A DNA stretch of 41,183 bases, from NCBI GenBank assembly GCA_014879375.1, contig JACSSF010000137.1:1-41183 (forward strand), given 5' to 3'. Positions 22,307-29,115 of the stretch are shown piece after piece. The notes under the pieces are model-generated. The model was not told the DNA's origin. It saw only the letters and a list, made by a program, of their open reading frames with translations, and did no database searches. The DNA comes from Lysobacteraceae bacterium (GTDB lineage: Bacteria; Pseudomonadota; Gammaproteobacteria; Xanthomonadales; Xanthomonadaceae). The first letter of the stretch is position 1. Each line of letters starts with the position of its first letter. The translations under genes were made by a program, and so were the position numbers.

Positions 22307-22929
22307 TCGCCGAGGGGCAGCGGCGGCTGCAGCGGCGCGATCTCGCCTTCGCCGCGCATCACCTTCTTGAACTCGCGCCGGCTGACCGACACGTAACGAT
22401 CGTTGCCGCCGATTTCCACCTGCGGACCATCGGCCAGCGCGCGGCCCGCCTCGTCCACCCGCACGGTCATCGTCGCCTTGCTGCCGCTGTGGCAGATCGT
22501 CTTGATTTCCTCCAGCTCATCCGCCCACGCCAGCAACGCTGCGCTGCCTTCGAACAGTTCGCCGCGGAAATCCGTGCGCAGGCCGTAGCAAAGCACCGGG
22601 ATGCCGCGCGCATCGACCACCTCGCTGAGCTGCCAGACCTGCGGCTTGGTCAGGAACTGCGCCTCGTCCACCAGCACGCAGTTGAGTGGGCCATGCAGGC
22701 CGATGTCGGCATCGATCATGCGCAGCAGATCGTCATTCCGGCCAAAGCGGATGCCATCGGCCTTGAGCCCGATCCGCGACGCCACCGTGCCGCTGCCGGC
22801 GCGGTCGTCCAGCGTAGGCGTCAGGATCGCCACCCGCATGCCACGCTCACGGTAGTTGTGCGCAGACTGCAGCAGCGTGGTGGTCTTGCCGGCGTTCATC
22901 GCCGAGTAGTAGAAGTAGAGCTTGGCCAT
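22303..22929 (-). CDS. tdk: thymidine kinase
   Basis: A 208-residue type II thymidine kinase of the pyrimidine salvage pathway; ATP + thymidine to dTMP. Walker A is [11 protein letters not shown] (9-19), Walker [10 protein letters not shown] (85-93), with the catalytic Glu89. The thymidine-binding lasso [19 protein letters not shown] and [15 protein letters not shown] follow the E. coli enzyme closely. Three of the four zinc ligands found in E. coli are changed: Cys146 is kept, but the positions of the other two Cys and the His are Ser148, Ser183 and Glu186. The catalytic core is complete, so the enzyme is probably active without structural zinc. The start at 22929 is the first Met of the conserved [15 protein letters not shown]. 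Confidence 0.95.
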
Positions 22930-22994
22930 TCGATGATTCTAATGGGGACGATCAGGCTATTTGTTCCTGATTTTCCGTCGACAGATGGCACGTT

Positions 22995-23247
22995 CCTGAT
23001 ATCGTGAATGTAGCCAGCTTTGGCACCCGCTCGCTTGGGATCCTTGCGACCCATCAGTGCATGAAAGCCCCGTAGTCGACTCATCAAGTCCGGGCTGAGA
23101 TCAGAACGCTTCGCTGGTCAATATCTCCCGTTCCAACATCGGCCGTTTCGTCTGCGCTTTGGCCAGCCCGATGAAACTTCCGGCTGTAGTGGTAGTGAGC
23201 GTGGCAACCAACAGCTTGCCGGCAAAATCATGTCTCGACGATATCGT
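22995..23247 (-). pseudogene. decayed third copy of the Sel1-type paralogue
   Basis: On the reverse strand from 23247 the translation reads GKLLVATL, then LAKAQTKRPMLEREILTSEAF, aligning with the signal peptide and mature N-terminus of the intact gene at 23339-24091. A TGA at 23101-23103 follows, caused by a net loss of 2 nt. In the shifted frame the match resumes: SPDLMSRLRGFHALMGRKDP against HPDLMNRMRGMQALERGEPE. Similarity ends near 22995, so about 170 C-terminal residues are missing. The codon aligned with the GTG start is ACG. Even the AAGGAG leader (about 23253-23258) is recognisable. The 22930-22994 and 23260-23338 flanks hold nothing I recognise. Confidence 0.82.
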
Positions 23248-23338
23248 GTCCACTCCTTGCCGATGTCGACTGTTTCACGGGGCTGGGCCTGCTTCGATGC
23301 GTTTCGCCAATGCATGACGCCGCCCCGATATCCAGACT

Positions 23339-24091
23339 TCAATCAACTGGATCCACAGGTTTTTCTGCGGGAATTTTTTCGCGGGTTTTCAACAAGTCGC
23401 CCACGATCACCTTGCCTTCCTTGACGCCTTCCACCACCTCTTTCTGCCACTTCCAATACTGGGCAGGCTCCCAATAACGCTTGTCGTAGAACGTGCTGCC
23501 GTCAATGACGGTCCCCTCGCCAGGCCCGGGTATGACGATGGTCAACGCCCCGACAAAACCCGTGCGACTACCCGTGACGTTCCGCGCAGCTCGGCGCAAC
23601 ACTTTTTCAAGGCGGGGTTGCGCAATTTCATCGCCATATTCGGCATACACCTGTCGGCCCACTTCCAACGCGCGTTGACGCTCCGTCTCGCTGAGTGCGC
23701 TCCAGTATCGCTCTCTAAACCTCAGGATCAACTTGTACTGGCGCTCGGCCGCAAGGTCCATCCATGCATAGGCGGCAGAGCGATCCTGCGGCACTCCGCG
23801 TCCGTCCCACAACATTTCCGCATAGATGGCCTGGGCCTGCTTGTCGGCATACCATGCAGCACGCTTGAAATAGATGGCTGCCCGCTCCGGCTCACCGCGC
23901 TCGAGCGCCTGCATCCCGCGCATGCGGTTCATCAAGTCCGGATGCGAGCTCAGGAATGCTTCGCTGTTGATGATTTCTTGTTCCACCGCTGACTGGCGGG
24001 ACTGTGCATGGGCAATCGAAACAGCGCCAACTGTCACGGCCATGGCGACGAGCAACACGTCCTTGCATATCTTGTGGAACGATGAGGTCAC
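23339..24091 (-). CDS. secreted Sel1-repeat protein, copy 2
   Basis: A GTG at 24091 preceded by AGGGGAG gives 250 residues with a signal peptide (LLVAMAVTVGAVSIAHAQ); starting at the ATG 24139 adds 16 residues before it. The mature part has one to two Sel1-like helical repeats (ERAAIYFKRAAWYADKQAQA, then AEMLWDGRGVPQDRSAAYAW). A charged helical stretch follows, then a C-terminal region of about 70 residues (TGSRTGFVGALTIVIPGPGE, FYDKRYWEPAQYWKWQKEVV, EGKVIVGD) that I do not recognise. The gene at 24170 is a clear paralogue along its whole length. Sel1 repeats usually mediate protein contacts; the function here is unknown. Base composition is less GC-rich than the surroundings. Confidence 0.85.
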   Translation of the reverse strand: MTSSFHKICKDVLLVAMAVTVGAVSIAHAQSRQSAVEQEIINSEAFLSSHPDLMNRMRGMQALERGEPERAAIYFKRAAWYADKQAQAIYAEMLWDGRGVPQDRSAAYAWMDLAAERQYKLILRFRERYWSALSETERQRALEVGRQVYAEYGDEIAQPRLEKVLRRAARNVTGSRTGFVGALTIVIPGPGEGTVIDGSTFYDKRYWEPAQYWKWQKEVVEGVKEGKVIVGDLLKTREKIPAEKPVDPVD

Positions 24092-24169
24092 GCCCGTCTC
24101 CCCTTGCCGACTCTTCGGTTGTAAACAAAAAGCACACAAACCGCATATGGATACGCAACCAGGGCAACA

Positions 24170-24937
24170 TCAATCCTCGTTGGGTTTAGGCTTGGTTTCC
24201 GAAGTCTTCTTCTTGATTTGCTTGAAGTCGCCGACGATGACCTTGCCCTCCCTTCCGGTTTCAAGCACGGCTTTCTGCCACTGCCAGTATTGCTTGGGCT
24301 CCCAGAAGCGCTTGTCATAATACGTATCTCCATTGACGATGATGAGCCCGGACGGACTTGGAATCATGATGGTCAAGTTGCCTACAAAACCGACCCGGCT
24401 TCCGGTGGTCTTGCGGAGCGCGCGCTTCAAGATCCTCTCGATTCTCGGCTTGGCCACATCGTCGCCGTATTTTGCATAGACCTCTTGTCCAATCTCGATG
24501 GCTTTCTGTCGATCAGCCTCGCCCAAGGCCCGCCAATAACGTTCGCGAAACCCCAGGAAAAATTCATCGTTCCGCTCGGCGGCCAGATCCATCCATGCAT
24601 AGGCTGCTGCCTTGTCCTGCGGCATGCCGCGTCCTTCCCAAAGCATCTCGGCATAGGCCGCCTGGGATTGCTTGTCGGCGTAATACGCCGAGCGTTCAAA
24701 ATATTCAGCAGCTCGCTCAGGCTTGCCACGCTCCAACTCCTCCATCGCCCGCTTGCGGTTGAGCATATCGGGATGGTCACTGAGAAAGGTCTCACTCGAC
24801 AGCACCTCCTGGTAGCGCTTCGTGGGCTGCCAGGGCCTGGGGCCGTCGTCCTGGGTCGTAGCACACGACGTCAGGAATGCCGCCAGCAGCATACTGCCTA
24901 GCACTGCCAAACCTGTCCTTGAAATCCTTGGATTCAT
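24170..24937 (-). CDS. Sel1-repeat lipoprotein, copy 1
   Basis: The Met at 24937 gives 255 residues with a lipoprotein signal (LAVLGSMLLAAFLTSC); the longer frame from 25012 lacks a signal peptide at its N-terminus. The mature protein parallels its neighbour at 23339-24091: SSETFLSDHPDMLNRKRAME, ERAAEYFERSAYYADKQSQA, AEMLWEGRGMPQDKAAAYAW, and the same C-terminal region (TGSRVGFVGNLTIMIPSPSG, YYDKRFWEPKQYWQWQKAVL, EGKVIVGD), ending in a Lys-rich tail. One copy is therefore lipid-anchored and the other soluble. The 78 nt between them carry no terminator, so they may be co-transcribed. It diverges from rep over 77 bp. Function unknown. Confidence 0.85.
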   Translation of the reverse strand: MNPRISRTGLAVLGSMLLAAFLTSCATTQDDGPRPWQPTKRYQEVLSSETFLSDHPDMLNRKRAMEELERGKPERAAEYFERSAYYADKQSQAAYAEMLWEGRGMPQDKAAAYAWMDLAAERNDEFFLGFRERYWRALGEADRQKAIEIGQEVYAKYGDDVAKPRIERILKRALRKTTGSRVGFVGNLTIMIPSPSGLIIVNGDTYYDKRFWEPKQYWQWQKAVLETGREGKVIVGDFKQIKKKTSETKPKPNED

Positions 24938-25014
24938 CCTTGCTCCTGGTCCAGACGACACCCTCCGCCCGTTACAATGCATTACGCACCACGCCGTCGA
25001 ATCGTCGCACATCC

Positions 25015-26991
25015 ATGCAAGGTCTCAACCCGCCGCAACGCCAGGCCGTCCTGCACACCGAGGGCCCGCTCCTGGTCCTGGCCGGTGCGGGCAGCGGCAA
25101 GACGCGCGTGATCGTGGAAAAGATCGCGCATCTGGTCTCCACTGGCCGCTATCCGGCGCGGCGCATCGCCGCGATCACCTTCACCAACAAATCGGCCAAG
25201 GAGATGCGTGAACGAGTCGCGCGTCGATTGAAGGGCGATGCCGGCGAAGGCCTGACCATCTGCACTTTCCATGCGCTCGGTCTCAAGATCCTACAGGTCG
25301 ATGGTGCGAAACTGGGCCTGAAGCGCGGCTTCTCGGTGTTCGATGCCGATGACGCGATGGGTCAGGTCAAGGACCTGATGTCGGGCGCGAAACCCGACGC
25401 CGTGCAGGCCTCGATGGCACTGATCTCCAAGGCCAAGAATGCCGGGCTTTCGCCCGAGCAGGCGCTCGACGTCGCGCGCTCCACGCGTGAACTCGAAGCC
25501 GCACGCCTCTATGCCAGGTACCAGTCGCGCTTGCAGAGCTTCAACGCGGTCGATTTCGATGACCTGATCCGCCTGCCCGTGCAATTGCTGGAAAACGATG
25601 CCGAAGCGCGCGACGCCTGGCGCGAGCGCATCGGCTACCTGCTGGTGGACGAATGCCAGGACAGCAACGACGCGCAGTACCGCTTGCTGAAAGCCATCGC
25701 GGGCGATGTCGGCCAGTTCACCTGCGTGGGCGACGACGACCAGTCGATCTACGCCTGGCGCGGGGCCAATCCGGAGAATCTCTTGCAGATGTCGCAGGAC
25801 TATCCTGCGCTCAGCATCATCAAGCTGGAGCAGAACTACCGCTGCAGCAATCGCGTGTTGCGTGCGGCCAACCACCTCATCGCGCACAACCCGCATGCGC
25901 ATCTGAAGACGCTATGGAGCGACGCCGCCGATGGCGAGCGCATCCGCGTGTGGGAATGTCGCGACAGCGAGCACGAAGCGGAAAAAGTCGCCGCCGAGAT
26001 CCAGTTCACCCACACCACCAAGCAGGCGCCGTGGAGCGACTTCTGCATCCTGTTCCGCGGCAACCATCAATCGCGCCTGCTGGAAAAGGCGTTGCAACTG
26101 CTCCGCATCCCGTATCACCTGTCGGGCGGCACCGCGTTCCTGGAGCGCGCCGAGGTGAAGGATGCATTGTCGTGGCTGCGCCTGCTGGTGAATCCCGAGG
26201 ACGACGCGGCGTTCCTGCGCGCGGTGCAATCGCCCAAGCGCGAAGTCGGGCAGACCACGCTCGCCAGACTCGCCGAGCTGGCGCGCGAAGCGCATATGCC
26301 GATGTCGCGGGCGGCCGAGTCCGTCGGCTTGCTCAAGCAGCTGCCACCCCGCGCGGCGAATGCGCTGCATGGCTTCACCGACATCGTGCATCGCCTTAGG
26401 CAGGAAGCGCGCGAGATGAGTGCCGCCGATCTCGTGCGCAGCCTCGCCGTGCGCTCGGGCCTGGATGCCGCGCTCAAGGCGCAGTGCAAGAGCGAGCAGC
26501 TCTATCAAATACGCCGTGGCAACCTGGAAGAACTCGCGCAATGGTTCGAAGGCGCGCGCGGCTCGGGCGTGGGCAATCTCGCTGCGCAGCTGGCGCTGGT
26601 TTCGCGCAGCGACAAGGACGATGCCGGCAATCAGGTGCGCCTGATGAGCCTGCATGCGGCCAAGGGGCTGGAATTCCGCTATGTCTACATCGTCGGCATG
26701 GAAGACGGCACCCTGCCGCACGAGGCGAGCCTTGACGAGGGGCGGCTGGAGGAAGAACGCCGACTGCTCTATGTCGGCATCACCCGCGCCAAGGAGCAGT
26801 TGTGGCTGTCGCATTCGGCCAAGGCGACGCGCTGGGGCAGCGTGATCAGGCTCTCGCCTTCGCGTTTCTTCGACGAATTGCCGGCGGCCGAGTTGCAGCG
26901 CGACGGCGCCGACCCGGTGGCCGATGCCGAGCGCAAGCAGGCTCGGGCCAAGGCGGGCTTTGCCGACATCCAGGCGATGCTGGGCGGCTGA
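25015..26991 (+). CDS. rep: ATP-dependent DNA helicase Rep
   Basis: A 658-residue superfamily 1 3'-5' helicase that helps replication forks past bound proteins. The start at 25015 gives MQGLNPPQRQAVLHTEGPLL; the open frame upstream to 24877 runs antisense to the Sel1 lipoprotein start. Motifs: I, LAGAGSGKTR; Ia, ITFTNKSAKEMRERV; II, LLVDECQDSNDAQY; III, GDDDQSIYAWRGA; IV-VI including KLEQNYRCSNRVL, LMSLHAAKGLEF and RRLLYVGITRAKEQL. LTICTFHALGLKIL matches Rep better than UvrD. Length is close to E. coli Rep (673). Confidence 0.95.
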   Translation: MQGLNPPQRQAVLHTEGPLLVLAGAGSGKTRVIVEKIAHLVSTGRYPARRIAAITFTNKSAKEMRERVARRLKGDAGEGLTICTFHALGLKILQVDGAKLGLKRGFSVFDADDAMGQVKDLMSGAKPDAVQASMALISKAKNAGLSPEQALDVARSTRELEAARLYARYQSRLQSFNAVDFDDLIRLPVQLLENDAEARDAWRERIGYLLVDECQDSNDAQYRLLKAIAGDVGQFTCVGDDDQSIYAWRGANPENLLQMSQDYPALSIIKLEQNYRCSNRVLRAANHLIAHNPHAHLKTLWSDAADGERIRVWECRDSEHEAEKVAAEIQFTHTTKQAPWSDFCILFRGNHQSRLLEKALQLLRIPYHLSGGTAFLERAEVKDALSWLRLLVNPEDDAAFLRAVQSPKREVGQTTLARLAELAREAHMPMSRAAESVGLLKQLPPRAANALHGFTDIVHRLRQEAREMSAADLVRSLAVRSGLDAALKAQCKSEQLYQIRRGNLEELAQWFEGARGSGVGNLAAQLALVSRSDKDDAGNQVRLMSLHAAKGLEFRYVYIVGMEDGTLPHEASLDEGRLEEERRLLYVGITRAKEQLWLSHSAKATRWGSVIRLSPSRFFDELPAAELQRDGADPVADAERKQARAKAGFADIQAMLGG

Positions 26992-27052
26992 ACCGGACAA
27001 GCCAGCGTCATCCTGCTTCGCTAGACTCGGCGTTTTCCCCACGAGTCATTTC

Positions 27053-27970
27053 ATGCGCAACCTGACGCCCGCCTGCGCCGCGTTTGCCGGCCTCCTGCTG
27101 CTGGCCGCCTGCAAACCCACCACCCCGCAAGCCCCGGCCAAGCCGGCCGACGCGGCATCGCCTCCCGCTGCCGTCGCCACGACGACTGCGCCGAATGATG
27201 CCAACGACAACCTCAACGCTGTCGCCTGGATGCAGCGCTCGGCGGAGTACGCCGCAGTCACGACCACGATCTACCGCGCCGCGACCGACCATCTGGACGG
27301 CCTCTTGAAGTCGGACGAAGACGCCCTGGTACCGGAAGAGCGCGGCAACGCGGCCAAGGACCTGCCCCCGGCGATCATCATGGATGTCGACGAGACCGTG
27401 CTGGACAACTCGCCCTACCAGGCCCGCCTGGTCCGCAACGGCAAGGAATTCGACGACCTGACCTGGGACCAGTGGGTCGCCGAGAAACAGGCCAAGGCCG
27501 TGCCCGGCGTGGTCGAGTTCGCCAAGGCGGCGGATGCCAAGGGCATCACCGTGCTCTATGTCTCCAACCGCGCCGAGCACTTGCAGGCCGCCACCCTGGC
27601 CAACTTGAAGGCGGTCGGGCTGCCGGTGAGGCACGACGAGGTGTTCCTTGGCCTTGGCACGTTCGTGAAGGATTGCGAGCAGCAGGGCAGCGAGAAACTG
27701 TGCCGTCGCAAGCTGGCCGGGCAGCAATATCGCGTGCTGATGCAGTTCGGCGACCAGCTGGGCGATTTCGTCCAGGTCCTCGCCAACACGCCGGAAGCGC
27801 GCGCCGAGCTCTCGGCCCAATACGCGTCCTGGTGGGGTGAGCGCTGGTGGATGTTGCCCAACCCGACCTACGGCAGCTGGGAGCCGGCCCTGTTCAACAA
27901 TGACTGGAAACAGGCCCGCGAGGCACGCCGACAGGCCAAGCGCGACGCGCTTATTGTTGAAAATCAATAA
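27053..27970 (+). CDS. lipoprotein e(P4)-family acid phosphatase (class C, HAD fold)
   Basis: A 305-residue lipoprotein; signal ends in LLLAAC with Lys at +2, then a Pro/Ala/Thr-rich linker. The HAD-type core has DVDETVLDN with Asp111 and Asp113 as nucleophile and acid/base, TVLYVSNR, a Lys in RKLAGQQYRVLM, and FGDQLGDF for Mg2+. Class C enzymes such as Haemophilus e(P4) remove phosphate from nucleotides outside the cytoplasm; NMN and nucleoside monophosphates are usual substrates. It probably sits on the outer membrane facing the periplasm. The ATG at 27053 lies 61 nt after rep. The 3' end overlaps a possible promoter for a small RNA. Confidence 0.92.
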   Translation: MRNLTPACAAFAGLLLLAACKPTTPQAPAKPADAASPPAAVATTTAPNDANDNLNAVAWMQRSAEYAAVTTTIYRAATDHLDGLLKSDEDALVPEERGNAAKDLPPAIIMDVDETVLDNSPYQARLVRNGKEFDDLTWDQWVAEKQAKAVPGVVEFAKAADAKGITVLYVSNRAEHLQAATLANLKAVGLPVRHDEVFLGLGTFVKDCEQQGSEKLCRRKLAGQQYRVLMQFGDQLGDFVQVLANTPEARAELSAQYASWWGERWWMLPNPTYGSWEPALFNNDWKQAREARRQAKRDALIVENQ

Positions 27971-27986
27971 GTTATACCGTTAATAT
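27957..27986 (+). promoter_or_regulatory. candidate promoter for the 27991-28090 transcript
   Basis: A -35 TTGAAA (27957-27962) and -10 TAATAT (27981-27986) are separated by 18 nt. The AT-rich stretch stands out in otherwise GC-rich DNA and overlaps the last codons of the acid phosphatase. Transcription would start near 27993. Confidence 0.4.
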
Positions 27987-27990
27987 TCAA

Positions 27991-28090
27991 GTGTTGCATA
28001 AAGTTTGCAGGGGCGCTAACCTGCCCCTGCCACAACACTGTCCTCCGGCCCTGCCGGATTCGAAAGGAGACTCCGGTCTCCTTCTTTTTT
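27991..28090 (+). ncRNA. candidate small RNA or terminated leader
   Basis: Three consecutive hairpins lie in 100 nt. The first has stem GCAGGGGC (28007-28014) / GCCCCTGC (28023-28030), with an outer GTGTTG (27991-27996) / CAACAC (28033-28038). The second is TCCGG (28044-28048) / CCGGA (28054-28058). The third is the rho-independent terminator at 28064-28090. A possible promoter lies just upstream. This compact layout is typical of an intergenic sRNA. Alternatives are a terminator region for the phosphatase gene, or an attenuated leader of the downstream lipoprotein-plsB operon. No known RNA family is recognised. Confidence 0.4.
28064..28090 (+). terminator. strong rho-independent terminator
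   Basis: AAGGAGAC (28064-28071), loop TCCG, GTCTCCTT (28076-28083), then CTTTTTT (28084-28090): a perfect 8-bp stem with tetraloop and T-tract. Confidence 0.92.
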
Positions 28091-28167
28091 GCCCCGATCC
28101 TTGACCCATGCCCTTGTCCGGCCCGGCCGGCATGGTCAAGATGCCTGCAAAGGGGCTTCCGACATCG

Positions 28168-29115
28168 ATGCTTATGCCACCGTCCATCTGGTTCGGTCGG
28201 CGGATTCTGGCGGGCTTGCTCCTCGGGGCGTTCCTGCTGGCCGCCTGCTCGCCTTCCAATGCGCCCGACGCCGATTCGGCCGGCAGGGCCGCCGCGCCGC
28301 ATGGCGCCGCCACCCCGGACCAGGCGGTCACCGATCTCATCGCCCACCTGCGCCGCAATGCCTTGGCCGATGTCGCTCGCACCGCGTTGCCAGCGCCGCT
28401 GCATGCGCAGGTCGAGGCGGCCTGGCGGGCAGGGAAAAGCCGCTGGCCGCTCAGCGAGCTGCCTTTCGATGAAAGCCTGCCGGGGCTGCTGAAGGCGCTG
28501 ACCGCCGAGGATGCCGAGCACAAGCTGGACACGCGCTTCAAGCAGCAGCTGTCCGGACAGACCAAGGCCTTGCAGGATGCCGCCCGCGGGCTGGGCCTGT
28601 TCGGCAAGCAGTACCTCGCCCGCGAAGGCCACTACAACGCCCAGCAGCGCCAACATTACGTGCAGCTGATCGATGCCTTGTCGGCCTGGGCGCAAAAGGC
28701 CCCGCTGGGCGACCCGGCGCGCGGCAAGGAAAGCATCCACCTACTGGTCAACGGCGCCCAGCGCACCGGCCTGCATGGCGACGAGGACCTGACCCGGCTC
28801 GGCATGGATGCCAGCCTGAAGGCGCTGGTGCCGCTCTACATCGCCACCAAGCAGGTATTCGGGCTGTATGGGCTGGGGGTGGACGCGACCTTCGCCAGCG
28901 TGCGCGCCGAGACCGTGAAGATCGACGGTGACCGCGCTGATGTGCGGGTGCGCTACACCCTGGCCGACAAGGACATCGATACCGTGATGCAGGCGGTCCG
29001 GGTGGACGGCCGCTGGTACCTCGCCAACTACCTGGAGGACGCCGCGGCCTCGCTGCCGGCGCCCGACCCCGCGCCGGCAAGCGACGCGGGGCCCGACGCC
29101 CCTGCTGGGCGATAA
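28168..29115 (+). CDS. lipoprotein of unknown function upstream of plsB
   Basis: From the Met at 28168 this is a 315-residue lipoprotein with signal peptide WFGRRILAGLLLGAFLLAAC and lipidated Cys. Starts at 28108, 28132, 28141 or 28174 are also possible; none has a strong ribosome site. The mature part is mostly helical (about 50-240), with AVTDLIAHLRRNALADVART, GLFGKQYLAREGHYNAQQRQ and AWAQKAPLGDPARGKESIHL. It ends in a strand-rich segment (VDATFASVRAETVKIDGDRA, VRVDGRWYLANYLED) like a small NTF2/lumazine-type module, and a Pro/Ala/Asp tail. No family is recognised with confidence. Its stop overlaps the plsB start by one base (TAATG), so it is translated with plsB. Confidence 0.8.
   Translation: MLMPPSIWFGRRILAGLLLGAFLLAACSPSNAPDADSAGRAAAPHGAATPDQAVTDLIAHLRRNALADVARTALPAPLHAQVEAAWRAGKSRWPLSELPFDESLPGLLKALTAEDAEHKLDTRFKQQLSGQTKALQDAARGLGLFGKQYLAREGHYNAQQRQHYVQLIDALSAWAQKAPLGDPARGKESIHLLVNGAQRTGLHGDEDLTRLGMDASLKALVPLYIATKQVFGLYGLGVDATFASVRAETVKIDGDRADVRVRYTLADKDIDTVMQAVRVDGRWYLANYLEDAAASLPAPDPAPASDAGPDAPAGR

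Noticed and set aside
22951..22974. Hairpin ATCAGG/CCTGAT followed by TTTT as a terminator
   Set aside because: It would act on the plus strand, where no gene ends; the stem is only 6 bp with a 9-nt loop.
22896..23087. A short open frame overlapping the tdk start as an independent small gene
   Set aside because: Its first 30 residues align with the Sel1 paralogues in a shifted frame, so it is part of the decayed copy and not a separate gene.
23118..23342. A 74-residue open frame on the minus strand
   Set aside because: It is in the wrong frame relative to the recognisable paralogue remnant on the same strand and has no ribosome site or similarity of its own.
24961..24980. TACAAT as a -10 box for rep
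   Set aside because: A good -10 hexamer but no -35 at proper spacing in either strand; too weak to list as a promoter.
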